A stretch of 64,000 nucleotides of DNA from Exiguobacterium mexicanum (lineage in GTDB: Bacteria > Bacillota > Bacilli > Exiguobacteriales > Exiguobacteriaceae): NCBI RefSeq assembly GCF_005960665.1, contig NZ_CP040676.1, positions 320,501 through 384,500 on the forward strand, read 5' to 3'. Below, in pieces: positions 56,243 to 64,000 of this stretch. The position numbers and the translations under genes were made by a program. Numbering within the stretch: the stretch's first letter is position 1; every line of letters begins with the position of its first letter. The notes beneath the pieces are model-generated. The model was not told where the DNA came from, did not search any database, and saw only the letters and a list, made by a program, of their open reading frames with translations.

Positions 56243-56926
56243 ATGTTGATTTACGCACATCGCGGCTATAGCGCCAAGTATCCGGAGAACACACTAAGCG
56301 CGTTCAAGGCGGCGTTGCCTCACGTCGACGGCATCGAACTCGACGTCCAATTGACGCGCGACGGACGCCTCGTCGTCATCCATGACGAGACGGTCGACCG
56401 GACGACGAACGGGAGCGGTTTCATCAAAGATATGACGCTCCGGCAGCTCCGCTTGCTCCGGACGGAGAGCGGGGAACGAATCCCGACGCTCGAGGAAGTG
56501 CTTGTCTTGCTCGAACCGACCGACGTCACGCTCAACATCGAGCTGAAGACGGACCGGTTCGACTATGACGGGATCGAGTATCTGACGTGGCTCGCCGTCA
56601 CCGAGTTCAAGCTCGAACAACGTGTCGTCTTCTCTTCATTCAATCCAGACACGCTCATCCGATTGCGGGATATCGCCCGTGAGGCGAGGATTGCCGTCCT
56701 GACAACTGATGGGCATCCGAATTTGATCGAGTTCGTCGAGCGGATCGGGGCCGAGGCCGTCCACGCCCAGCCGGAATTCATCGGGACAGCGGAGGAGACG
56801 GCGCTCCGCGAACAGAATCGATTGCTACGTTTGTACACAATCAATGACCCGAGCGAGTTGCCGGACATGACTGGTGTCGACGCCGTCATGACGGACGAGG
56901 TCGAGCGGTTTCAACGCATCAACTGA
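56243..56926 (+). CDS. ugpQ: Glycerophosphodiester phosphodiesterase
   Basis: The 227-residue cytoplasmic enzyme splits glycerophosphodiesters into glycerol 3-phosphate and an alcohol. Catalytic features are HRGYSAKYPENT with both His and the Glu of ELDVQLTRDG, and HDETVDRTTNG. It starts two bases after ugpB. Its product, glycerol 3-phosphate, is the GlpP inducer, which closes a feed-forward loop. Confidence 0.93.
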   Translation: MLIYAHRGYSAKYPENTLSAFKAALPHVDGIELDVQLTRDGRLVVIHDETVDRTTNGSGFIKDMTLRQLRLLRTESGERIPTLEEVLVLLEPTDVTLNIELKTDRFDYDGIEYLTWLAVTEFKLEQRVVFSSFNPDTLIRLRDIAREARIAVLTTDGHPNLIEFVERIGAEAVHAQPEFIGTAEETALREQNRLLRLYTINDPSELPDMTGVDAVMTDEVERFQRIN

Positions 56927-56964
56927 AAGAACCCCTTGAGAGACGACTCTCAAGGGGTTCTTTT
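56926..56964. terminator. Terminator of the ugp operon
   Basis: A perfect 17-bp stem begins AAAGAACCCCTTGAGAG, with an ACGA loop and T residues. It also covers the end of the convergent small membrane gene. Confidence 0.92.
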
Positions 56965-57120
56965 CTGTTCATCTTTCTTCGACGAATCGCTAAAAGCGAA
57001 ATACATCCCGACGCCAATCGCAAGACCGATCAAGTAGTTGTCGAGGGCGATGGCTAATGAGACACCAACCGCGAGGGCGAGCGGGAAGGCATAGCTGCCG
57101 GTCGTCTGTTTGTTGGTCAT
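56950..57120 (-). CDS. 56-residue membrane protein, tandem paralogue A
   Basis: A small gene with RBS AAAGGAGG before the ATG at 57120. The product has two hydrophobic segments (about 11-26 and 28-44) with LDNYLIGLAIGVGMYFAF and a charged Lys/Asp/Glu tail. It resembles the next small gene in length, topology and the DN-x-x-x-GL-x-IG pattern, so the two arose by duplication. Family and function are unknown. The stop lies within the ugpQ terminator. Confidence 0.7.
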   Translation of the reverse strand: MTNKQTTGSYAFPLALAVGVSLAIALDNYLIGLAIGVGMYFAFSDSSKKDEQKRTP

Positions 57121-57169
57121 GGAGAATGCCTCCTTTGTCCAATAACTACGGGCGCCGCCTCAAAAAGTT

Positions 57170-57316
57170 TCACGCTTTCTTCTTCGTCCCTTGGAACGCG
57201 AAGAACATTGCGATGCCAATCCCGAGTCCGAGCCACCAATTGTCGAACAACAGGCCGAAGATGAGGACAAAGGCGACGGCGACCGGGAGTGCTAAAAATC
57301 CACGTTGACGTTTCAT
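57170..57316 (-). CDS. 48-residue membrane protein, tandem paralogue B
   Basis: Starts at 57316 behind AAAGGATG. Two hydrophobic segments (about 7-23 and 26-42) carry LFDNWWLGLGIGIAMFFAF, close to the same region of the 56-residue gene, and the tail is QGTKKKA. The pair lies between ugpQ and cstA, reads away from cstA and has about 50 bp between its members. Function unknown. Confidence 0.7.
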   Translation of the reverse strand: MKRQRGFLALPVAVAFVLIFGLLFDNWWLGLGIGIAMFFAFQGTKKKA

Positions 57317-57504
57317 GAAAATCATCCTTTCTGCTTCTCTCTGTTCGACTGTTCCCGGTTTGGAATCGATTCATTCTAAAAGTAAACGTTTTCATAAAAA
57401 TGGCTCAACGGCAACGTTTGTCTAAACGATGAACAGTTATATTTTCATGTGAAATTGTGAGCAAATTCATCTATTCAACAGACGAGGAGCCTGCTATATT
57501 AATC

Positions 57505-57522
57505 ATGTGATATATTTCACAT
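57505..57522. promoter_or_regulatory. Crp/Fnr-type operator at cstA
   Basis: TGTGA-TATATT-TCACA (57506-57521) is an exact Crp/Fnr-family site, extended by one matching base on each side. A TATATT (57495-57500) just upstream could be the -10, which would place the operator over the start point and imply repression. Confidence 0.6.
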
Positions 57523-57562
57523 GAAGAAATCATAAATCACTTATATATAGGAGGACCACCCG

Positions 57563-59005
57563 ATGGTTACATTTTTCTTAGCGTTAGGACTGTTATTGCT
57601 CGGTTATCTCGTCTACGGCCGGTATGTCGAGAAGACGTTCGGGATCAAAGAAGAGCGGACGACGCCCGCCTATGCGTCACAGGACGGCGTCGACTACGTG
57701 CCGATGGGGACGAAGCGAAACTCGATGATTCAACTGTTGAACATCGCCGGTGTCGGTCCGATCTTCGGTCCGATCATGGGTGCCTTGTATGGCCCGGTCG
57801 CGTTCCTTTGGATCGTGCTCGGTTCAATCTTCGCCGGCGCGGTACATGACTATTTGACCGGGATGATCTCGCTTCGTAACAACGGGGCGCACTTGCCGCA
57901 GCTCGCCGAGAAGTTCCTCGGTCGGTCGCTCCGCCACGTCGTCAACGGCTTCGCGTTGCTCTTGCTGCTCTTAGTCGGGACCGTGTTCGTCACGTCACCG
58001 GCCAATATGATTAACAACTTGTTCGACGGCACCGGCTCGACGCTCGCCATCGTCACGTTCGGCATCTTTGCCTACTACATCTTGGCGACACTGCTCCCGG
58101 TCGACAAAATCATCGGCCGCATCTATCCGTTCTTCGGGGCGCTTCTCTTGTTGAGCGCCGTCGGCATCGCCGTCAGTCTATTCACGCAAGGCTATCAAAT
58201 CCCGGAGATGACGTTGACGAACATGCATCCGGACGGCTTGCCGCTCTGGCCGCTCATCTTCTTCACGATCTCGTGCGGGGCACTGTCAGGCTTCCATGCC
58301 ACGCAGTCACCGATCATCTCGCGGACGACGATGAAAGAGAGCAACGGTCGCAGTATTTTTTACGGCATGATGATCGTCGAAGCGGTCATCGCCATGATCT
58401 GGGCGGCTGCCGCCATGGCCATCTTCGAACCGGGTGAACTGCTCGCCATGATCAATGCCGGCACGCCGGCGCTCGTCGTCCAAGAAGTGGCGACGCTCAT
58501 GCTCGGCAGCATCGGCGGCACGCTCGCCATCCTCGGCGTCATCGTCTTGCCGATCACGTCGGGAGACACGGCGTTCCGGAGTGCCCGCATGATCATCGCC
58601 GACTACTTGAACATCGTCCAGAAGAAGTTCACGTCACGGCTGTGGATCGCGCTTCCGCTCTTCGTCCTGTCGTTCATCTTGACGAAAGTCGACTTCCGTC
58701 TGTTGTGGCAATACTTCAACTGGGCCAACCAGACGACGGCCGTCATTGCCTTGTTCGTCGGTGCGACGTACTTGTATATCAAAGGACGGAACTACTGGAT
58801 CGCCTTGTTGCCCGGGACGTTCATGTTGTATGTCGTCTGGTTCTACATTTTGACGGCTCCAATCGGCTTCAAGATGGACGGGGTGCTCCCGTATATTTTG
58901 GCCACAATCGGCACGGTCACACTGTTCGGCTTGTTCTTCCGCCACGCGAAAGCGATGCGCGAACAAGGGCTCGAGTGCGACATGTCAAGCGATCAAGCAG
59001 CATGA
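57563..59005 (+). CDS. cstA: Carbon starvation protein CstA (peptide/pyruvate transporter)
   Basis: The 480-residue membrane protein has about 13-14 segments and the CstA pattern YGRYVEKTFGI near residue 20, VGPIFGPIMGALYGP near 72 and GFHATQSPIISRTT near 240. At this length it is the short form, lacking the extended C-terminal region of Escherichia coli CstA. The family imports pyruvate and peptides under carbon limitation. RBS TAGGAGG. A Crp/Fnr-type operator lies just upstream. Confidence 0.9.
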   Translation: MVTFFLALGLLLLGYLVYGRYVEKTFGIKEERTTPAYASQDGVDYVPMGTKRNSMIQLLNIAGVGPIFGPIMGALYGPVAFLWIVLGSIFAGAVHDYLTGMISLRNNGAHLPQLAEKFLGRSLRHVVNGFALLLLLLVGTVFVTSPANMINNLFDGTGSTLAIVTFGIFAYYILATLLPVDKIIGRIYPFFGALLLLSAVGIAVSLFTQGYQIPEMTLTNMHPDGLPLWPLIFFTISCGALSGFHATQSPIISRTTMKESNGRSIFYGMMIVEAVIAMIWAAAAMAIFEPGELLAMINAGTPALVVQEVATLMLGSIGGTLAILGVIVLPITSGDTAFRSARMIIADYLNIVQKKFTSRLWIALPLFVLSFILTKVDFRLLWQYFNWANQTTAVIALFVGATYLYIKGRNYWIALLPGTFMLYVVWFYILTAPIGFKMDGVLPYILATIGTVTLFGLFFRHAKAMREQGLECDMSSDQAA

Positions 59006-59006
59006 C

Positions 59007-59037
59007 AAAAGGGTTTGGCCGAGGCCAAACCCTTTTT
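59007..59037. terminator. Bidirectional terminator between cstA and the soluble kinase gene
   Basis: A perfect 14-bp stem starting AAAAGGGTTTGGCC with a GAG loop and T residues. Confidence 0.92.
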
Positions 59038-60211
59038 AGTCGGTTGTCTCTTGTTCCGTGAGTAGCGTCGTACTCGTTGTGCTGTGGGAATACAGATAGA
59101 TGGAGAACGTTGTCCCTTCTCCGTACACCGAGTCGGCGTGAATGCCCCAACCGTGTGCCTCGGCGATCCGTTTGCAGATGCGGAGGCCGAGCCCAGTCCC
59201 TTTGATCGGACGGTGGGCGTCCGAGTCGACTCGGTAGTATTCGTCGAACACGTACGGGATGGCGTCGCTCGGGATGCCGATCCCCGTGTCCCGTACCGAC
59301 AGGACGTACGTGTCGCCCTCGGTCGTCATCTCGACATAGACCGTGCCGCCGTCCGGAGAGTACTTGATGGCGTTGCCAATCAAGTTGTGAAGCAACTGCA
59401 ACAGTTTTTCCTCGTCGGCCTCGATCGTCACGTCGTCGGCCGACAAGATGACGTCGTGCTGGGGAGAAGTCGCCTTGTAGTGGGCGACGACGTCCTCGAG
59501 CACCGGTCGCAAGGCGAACGTCGACATCGACAATAGCTCCTCGGAATAGTTCACCCGCTGATAGTCGAGGAAGTTGTCGACGAGTCGCTCGAGCCGTTCG
59601 GCTTCTCGTTTGACGAGCGTCAACATCCCATGCGTCTTGTCGTTATCGCTATGCTGGTACATGAGCAGTTCGGCGTAGCCGTTGATGGCTGTGAGCGGGG
59701 AGCGGAACTCGTGGGACAGCTCGGCGAGGAAGGCATCCTTCTGTTCCTCGAATCGGATCGAGTCGGTGATGTCGCGCCACATGATGAAGACGCCACGCGG
59801 GGTGTGCGTGAAGTTCGAAATGACTTGCATCGTCCGCTCGCCGATGCGGAGCGACTTCGCATCCATGCTCGGGCAACAGCCGAACCGGTTCGTCAACAGC
59901 TCATCCCAAAACAGCGTCACGTCGGTCATATCGGCCCCGTTCCGCTCGAGCGTCTCATAAAAGAAACGGGTCATATCGTCCGTGCTTGGAAAGCGACGGG
60001 TCTCCATCGACGGACAGATGGCACGGAGCTGTTCATTCGAATACAGATGGTTCCGTGTGAAGTCGATATAGCAGACGGCATCCTGCACCTCTTCGACGAG
60101 CGAGGCGATCGGGAAGGCGTGAGGTGAGCGGGCGCGCTTCGTCACGACGGATCGACTGCTCGCGGACCGTCCATGATTTCGCCGTGCCGGATAAAATGAC
60201 TTTCGATTCAT
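59036..60211 (-). CDS. Soluble PAS-domain histidine kinase
   Basis: The 391-residue kinase has no membrane segment. A basic N-terminus (1-35) precedes a PAS-like domain (about 36-150; DAVCYIDFTRNHLYSNEQL), a HisKA domain with AELSHEFRSPLTAINGYAELL near 165-185, and a HATPase domain (LIGNAIKYSPDGG, DTGIGIP, GTGLGLRICK). RBS AAAGGAGG. It is convergent with cstA and has no regulator gene beside it, so its partner is elsewhere. The sensed signal is probably intracellular. Confidence 0.88.
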   Translation of the reverse strand: MNRKSFYPARRNHGRSASSRSVVTKRARSPHAFPIASLVEEVQDAVCYIDFTRNHLYSNEQLRAICPSMETRRFPSTDDMTRFFYETLERNGADMTDVTLFWDELLTNRFGCCPSMDAKSLRIGERTMQVISNFTHTPRGVFIMWRDITDSIRFEEQKDAFLAELSHEFRSPLTAINGYAELLMYQHSDNDKTHGMLTLVKREAERLERLVDNFLDYQRVNYSEELLSMSTFALRPVLEDVVAHYKATSPQHDVILSADDVTIEADEEKLLQLLHNLIGNAIKYSPDGGTVYVEMTTEGDTYVLSVRDTGIGIPSDAIPYVFDEYYRVDSDAHRPIKGTGLGLRICKRIAEAHGWGIHADSVYGEGTTFSIYLYSHSTTSTTLLTEQETTD

Positions 60212-60374
60212 GAGAGAACCTCCTTTCCATCAAAGGTTATATTATGAAAGTAAGTAAGTGCGTAGCATTCCCATTCATTATACGATATTCCGGCTCAATT
60301 CCCTATACCACCCATAGGACTAGCTAAAAACCGGTCATGATCGGGACACTTGGACGATTCGGTCTCGATTCTAG

Positions 60375-60410
60375 GAAAAAACGCCTCCCTCGAGGATGCG
60401 AGGAAGGCGT
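60375..60410 (-). terminator. Terminator after the M23 peptidase gene
   Basis: ACGCCTTCCTCG and CGAGGGAGGCGT pair (one mismatch) when read on the minus strand, ending in six T residues. Confidence 0.82.
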
Positions 60411-60415
60411 CAGGC

Positions 60416-61132
60416 TTAGAAGAACGTGTATGGGTTGACGCTATTGGCAGCCGTCGAGCTGCTATAGACGTATTTGTTTTTATGGACCTCGAAGTGGAGA
60501 TGGTTCCCGAACGAGTTGCCGGTGTTGCCGACCGTACCGATTTTCCCACCCTTGGCGACCTTCTGTCCTTTGACGACGTTCAAGCGGTCCAAGTGGGCGT
60601 AGACGGTCGTATAGGCTTGACCGTTGATCGTGTGTGAAACCATGACGTGGTTGCCGTAGGCGCCGTAGTTCCGGGCGACGATGACTTGGCCGTATGCTGC
60701 CGATTGGACCGTCGTGCCTTTGGCGGCCGCCAAATCGATGCCGTTATGGAACGTGTAGCCATATTTTCCGCTCGCCGGGCCGTACCCTTGCGTCAACGTA
60801 CCTTTTGTCGGCATGAGGAGCTTGCCCGCTGTCGCCGTTTGGAGTGATGTGCTGCTATATTTTTTTACATATGTACTCGAGACGTATTTTGTACTGCCGT
60901 TATAATTGATTTTCGTCCATGAACCGGTCGCGCCGAGATAGGTGAACGTTTGGCCGAGTTTGGCACTGCCGACTTTTTGGTAAGACGTCGATGGGCCGCT
61001 CCGCACGTTCAGGACATTCGTCGTGACTTTGACTTTATACGATGTAGCTGCCTCTACCGGTGTCGAAGCGGGAAGTGTCAAGCCGGAAACAAGAAGGGCG
61101 CCTAATGTAATCGTCATCAGTTGTTTTTTCAT
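60416..61132 (-). CDS. Secreted SH3-M23 peptidoglycan endopeptidase
   Basis: The 238-residue product has a signal peptide (MKKQLMTITLGALLVSGL, cleavage near VEA), an SH3 domain (about 32-92; VLNVRSGPSTSYQKVG) and an M23 metallopeptidase domain (about 115-235). Zinc ligands appear in FHNGIDLAA and NHLHFEVH, with AHLDRL also conserved. It cleaves peptide cross-bridges in the wall. RBS AAAGGA before the ATG at 61132 excludes the longer frame from 61210. Confidence 0.9.
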   Translation of the reverse strand: MKKQLMTITLGALLVSGLTLPASTPVEAATSYKVKVTTNVLNVRSGPSTSYQKVGSAKLGQTFTYLGATGSWTKINYNGSTKYVSSTYVKKYSSTSLQTATAGKLLMPTKGTLTQGYGPASGKYGYTFHNGIDLAAAKGTTVQSAAYGQVIVARNYGAYGNHVMVSHTINGQAYTTVYAHLDRLNVVKGQKVAKGGKIGTVGNTGNSFGNHLHFEVHKNKYVYSSSTAANSVNPYTFF

Positions 61133-61488
61133 AGTATGGTAAATCCTTTCAATTATGTAACAATGCGACAGAACAATGATAATTACCTTACAAAAAAATT
61201 TTACCATCAAAAAATAGATTCTAATATGTCATTTATATTTCAAAAAAGTATAATCGTTATGAAAACGACAGTGTAGTGAGAAAAGTCGAGTTGTACCAAC
61301 GTAATTGAGACATACAACGTTTTGTTGGTAAAAGAATATATGCCTAATATTCAAAAAAACTCCGATTTTTCATAGTTTAGCTTTTGAAAAACAGGGTAAT
61401 TTTAATTAGTTTGGCCTAAATAAAAAAGACCGATGAGAATCAATTATTTTTGTCAGTTGTTTCCTTAAATGCTTCCTCCTATACATAA
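61133..61488. other. A+T-rich intergenic region upstream of the M23 gene
   Basis: No gene is seen. The stretch is much richer in A+T than its flanks, with several A runs, and must contain the M23 promoter on the minus strand. A minus-strand TGTTAC-N5-TGAAAG near 61151-61167 is a poor WalR-like match. Confidence 0.5.
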
Positions 61489-61516
61489 GAAAAACCGAGG
61501 CAGGAGCCTCGGCTTA
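61489..61516 (-). terminator. Terminator after the YdhK-like lipoprotein gene
   Basis: AAACCGAGG and CCTCGGCTT flank a CAGGAG loop; on the minus strand it ends in a T run. Confidence 0.8.
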
Positions 61517-61568
61517 GTTTGCCTGTCCTTACGGAGAAGGCGTGACCACGTTCAGATAAACATTTCGA

Positions 61569-62150
61569 TTATGGTGCCGACAGTTCTTCCTCGGTGACCC
61601 ATTTATGATTGGTCACTTCTTCACCTGATTCTAACGTGAAGTCGACCATATAGACGGTTGTCTTTTCAGCCGAATCGACGGTTGCCGTCGTGCCGCCCAT
61701 TCCTTCCATATGTTCAGCCTCGACATCGATCTCATCGCCGACCTCATATGGTTCGGTCGTGGCGTTTTTGACTTCTTCATGGATAATCCATTTATGGTCT
61801 TCGACACGTTCACCCCCATGCATCGGATCATACGAGATGCTGTATACGACCGTGTCGTAAGCACCGACAATCGTCGCTTCGGCTCCTTCCATACCTGGCA
61901 TATGGGCTTCTGTGATGATGGCCTTGTCACCGACCGCGAACGTCGGGTTCTCCGCTGACTTCAAGCCTTCGGGGACGTCACCAGACCCGGACATATCCAT
62001 TCCTGAATGGTCGTTCCCGTCCATCGTCTCTTCCATCTGGTCATTCATGTTCGTGTCATTGTTCGTCGTTTCATCTTCGCCGCAAGCAACGAGCAAACCG
62101 CTCAGTGAGAGTGCCATCGTCATCATTCCAAGTTTTTTGTTTATCTTCAT
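61569..62150 (-). CDS. YdhK/DUF1541 family lipoprotein
   Basis: The 193-residue lipoprotein (lipobox LLVACG near residue 18) has a Met/Asp/His-rich linker and two tandem DUF1541 repeats, each with a KAIITEAHMPGMEGAEATIVGAYDT-like opening and an H-K-W-(I/V) element (EDHKWIIHEEV, TNHKWVTEEEL). Such proteins occur with copper-resistance genes, and the Met/His-rich parts suggest metal binding outside the cell. It lies 27 bases after the multicopper oxidase gene, so they share a transcript. RBS TGGAGGGAA. Confidence 0.85.
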   Translation of the reverse strand: MKINKKLGMMTMALSLSGLLVACGEDETTNNDTNMNDQMEETMDGNDHSGMDMSGSGDVPEGLKSAENPTFAVGDKAIITEAHMPGMEGAEATIVGAYDTVVYSISYDPMHGGERVEDHKWIIHEEVKNATTEPYEVGDEIDVEAEHMEGMGGTTATVDSAEKTTVYMVDFTLESGEEVTNHKWVTEEELSAP

Positions 62151-62176
62151 TCCTATTCCCTCCAATTAACGTGTGA

Positions 62177-63676
62177 TTAGTTTACTTTCAACTGTCCCAT
62201 CATCCCGTTTTCTTCATGTTCCAGGATGTGGCAGTGATACATGAACGTCCCTGTCTCCCGAAACGTCATTTCAATTTTTACTTTTTCGCCCGGTGCGACA
62301 GCGACCGTATCTTTCCAACCGCGTTCGTTGTCAGGCGGGGGTTGGCCGTCCCGTTCAAGTATCCGGAATTGGACGCCGTGGACGTGGAACGGGTGGGTCA
62401 TCCCGCCCATCATGTCTTCTCGATTATAAATTTCCCATATCTCGGTCGAACCTTGTTGGACATTGATGTCGATTCGATCGGGATCGAATTGTTTGCCGTC
62501 AATCGACACCATGTTGCCCATCCCGAACAACGTGAGGCGTCGGTCGGCAACGCTTGATTCGTTAGACGCAGACGTTCCGTCAAAGGCATCGCTCCATTCG
62601 CCGTCTTGATCGACCTCGTCACGCACCGTGAACGTCGTGAACGGAATCCCATCCGCTTGAAGAGCGAGATCGTCTCCGAGCGACAAGTCTGAGAAGTCGA
62701 TTAATATCTCGGCACGTTCGCTAGGTGTGAGCGTCAACGTTTTGAGTGGTACGGGTTTGTCGAGCAACCCGCCGTCGGTCGCGATTTGAGTGAATGACGA
62801 TCCGTTCGATAATGAGAAGTCGATGTTCCGAGCGTTAGAGCCGTTAACGAGACGGACGCGTAACGTGTTCGTGGTCACGTCGAACGTCGTATTGATGGCA
62901 CCGTTCGCAATCAACGTATCGCCGACCGTCCCATCGACGTTCATCTGGCGATCGTAATCGAGTTGTCCGTCGTCTGTGAAGAGACGGTCTTGGACGATGA
63001 GCGGAATGTCATCGACACCGTACTCGTTTGGCAACCCGTTCTCCGCTTGGTCCGTTACGTACAAGAGTCCGGCCAGACCAAGGTATACTTGTTCGGCCGT
63101 TGCGCCCATCGGATGCGGATGGAACCAAAGCGTGCCCGGTTCTTGGTCAATCTCGAGACGAACTTGTTTTTGCTCACCGGGGCCAATCAGTTGGTGCGGT
63201 CCGCCGTCTTCTTCTCCAGGGATGACGAGACCGTGCCAATGGAAAGAGGTCGGTTCGGCGAGCTGATTGATCGTGTCGATATACACGGTCTTCCCAGCCG
63301 GCAACTCAATCATTGGGCCGAGTAAAGTCCCGTTATAGCCAAGCGTCTCGGTGTTGACGCCTTCGTCGAAGAAGCGATGCTCGCCACGTTCAGTGCGGAC
63401 CGTATAATAAAGCGCCTCGTCTGTGACGCGGTCAGGTTGTAGCCGTTTCGGAATCGGAAGCGGTTGAGCTGGTTCGTCGGAGGTGATGAGGTCGATCGTG
63501 TTCCCACGTCCCATCCCACCATTGCCGTGCATCATGCCGCCATTGTCCCGATCTCCCATGAATGATCCGTTTCCCATCATCCAGCCTCCAGGAGCGAACG
63601 TGAACAACAGGAGGAGCAGTCCAATCACGATACTTACGATAACCATCCCGATGATCCATTTCATGACGCGGCTCAT
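62177..63676 (-). CDS. Multicopper oxidase
   Basis: The 499-residue enzyme has one N-terminal membrane or signal segment (about 6-27), a Met/Gly/His-rich stretch (about 31-56) and three cupredoxin domains. Copper ligands occur in SFHWHGLVIP near 145, WFHPHPMG near 187, HPFHVHGVQF near 435 and YHCHILEHEENGMM near 480. It probably oxidises Cu(I) to the less toxic Cu(II), as CueO-like enzymes do. RBS AAAGGATGATG. It is divergent from a CopB-type ATPase gene. Confidence 0.92.
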   Translation of the reverse strand: MSRVMKWIIGMVIVSIVIGLLLLLFTFAPGGWMMGNGSFMGDRDNGGMMHGNGGMGRGNTIDLITSDEPAQPLPIPKRLQPDRVTDEALYYTVRTERGEHRFFDEGVNTETLGYNGTLLGPMIELPAGKTVYIDTINQLAEPTSFHWHGLVIPGEEDGGPHQLIGPGEQKQVRLEIDQEPGTLWFHPHPMGATAEQVYLGLAGLLYVTDQAENGLPNEYGVDDIPLIVQDRLFTDDGQLDYDRQMNVDGTVGDTLIANGAINTTFDVTTNTLRVRLVNGSNARNIDFSLSNGSSFTQIATDGGLLDKPVPLKTLTLTPSERAEILIDFSDLSLGDDLALQADGIPFTTFTVRDEVDQDGEWSDAFDGTSASNESSVADRRLTLFGMGNMVSIDGKQFDPDRIDINVQQGSTEIWEIYNREDMMGGMTHPFHVHGVQFRILERDGQPPPDNERGWKDTVAVAPGEKVKIEMTFRETGTFMYHCHILEHEENGMMGQLKVN

Positions 63677-63809
63677 AAGGCATCATCCTTTCTAGGTAAA
63701 GCGAGAGCTTATTTAGTTATACCAACAACTTATGAAATTTTTGTTAAACGGAAAATTTAGTTTTTATATACTATATAGGGGTATATGGTATACATAGGAG
63801 GTGGTCAAC
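63677..63809. promoter_or_regulatory. Divergent promoter region of the copper genes
   Basis: This A+T-rich gap holds the promoters of the oxidase and the ATPase genes. TATATAGGGGTATATGGTAT (63770-63789) includes a GGGGTAT half like CsoR operators (TACCCC/GGGGTA), but the other half is not well conserved. No gene is present. Confidence 0.4.
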
Positions 63810-64000
63810 GTGGAACATTCACACCACGCGTCATCTCATCATGAACACGGAGAAGCGCATGACTCGCACACCGGCGGACATGAAGGGATGATTGAAGAGT
63901 ATAAACGTCGATTTTTCGTCTCGTTAGGACTGACGATTCCAATCCTCATCTTGTCGGACATGATTCAAGAGTGGGCCGGTTTCGAACTTACGTTTCCTTA
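63810..64000 (+). CDS. CopB-type heavy-metal P-type ATPase, 3' end outside the window
   Basis: Only the first 63 codons are present. The product starts with a His-rich stretch (EHSHHASSHHEHGEAHDSH) instead of a CxxC domain and continues into the first membrane segment (RRFFVSLGLTIPILILSDMIQ), which is typical of CopB-like P1B ATPases that export copper or silver. The GTG at 63810 is placed correctly behind TAGGAGG; GTG 63801 is too close. Family assignment rests on the N-terminus and on the neighbouring oxidase. Confidence 0.82.
   Translation, partial: MEHSHHASSHHEHGEAHDSHTGGHEGMIEEYKRRFFVSLGLTIPILILSDMIQEWAGFELTFP

Overview
The window comes from a motile, non-sporulating member of the Bacillales and fits Exiguobacterium best; the genus is inferred, with no database search. 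Base composition is moderate (a little over half G+C by eye), ribosome-binding sites are strong Gram-positive ones, and gene order follows the Bacillus backbone rho-rpmE-tdk-prfA-prmC-tsaC-ywlE-rpiB-ywlG-glyA-upp-atp-ywzB-murA-mbl-flhO-flhP-fabZ. The spoIID/spoIIQ/spoIIID genes that lie between murA and mbl in Bacillus subtilis are absent.

Layout. 1-1137: end of a DUF421 membrane protein and a secreted NlpC/P60 hydrolase. 1516-11942: translation and nucleotide housekeeping (rho, L31, tdk, prfA, prmC, tsaC, ywlE, rpiB, ywlG, glyA) with an inserted Na+/H+ antiporter and an esterase. 11946-19180: an accessory block between glyA and upp, holding a membrane/coiled-coil protein, a two-component system flanked by two likely target genes, a lipoprotein and a secreted GH114-type protein with ten perfect 24-bp repeats. 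19324-24194: upp, a decayed sensor gene, an unexplained block and the glcDF glycolate oxidase genes under a likely CcpA site. 24195-31305: the complete ATP synthase operon. 31364-33147: an IS200/IS605 element with tnpA and tnpB. 33279-37502: an EAL/HDOD protein, DUF1146 protein, murA and mbl. 37639-40991: an SDR enzyme, a broken regulator gene and a sensor kinase. 41112-47437: flhO, flhP, glycerate kinase, mscL, an EpuA-like protein, fabZ, a lipoprotein and a chemoreceptor. 47501-51333: a C45-family hydrolase, an acetyltransferase, a methyltransferase at a deletion scar and an Fe-S photolyase-like protein. 51532-56926: a glpP-ugpCAEB-ugpQ operon for glycerophosphodiester uptake behind a terminator leader. 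56950-61132: two tiny paralogous membrane proteins, cstA, a soluble histidine kinase and an M23 peptidase. 61569-64000: a metal-homeostasis cluster (YdhK-like lipoprotein, multicopper oxidase, start of a CopB-type ATPase).

The strongest new signal is regulatory. Two promoters flanking the two-component system at 13328-15245 carry the same operator, TTCTCAT-N4-TTCTAAT, extended to four 11-bp-spaced repeats and placed 33 bp (end of repeat to start of -10) from a -10 box in both cases. This predicts a small local regulon: an 89-residue membrane protein, the system itself by readthrough, and an acidic duplicated-domain exported protein. Other regulatory signals are a GlpP-type terminator leader before the ugp genes, a TGTGA-N6-TCACA operator at cstA, CcpA sites near glcDF and atp, and a WalR-type box followed by a terminator before murA. 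Decay marks are a truncated sensor gene, a split winged-helix regulator and a signal-peptide stub fused into a methyltransferase tail.
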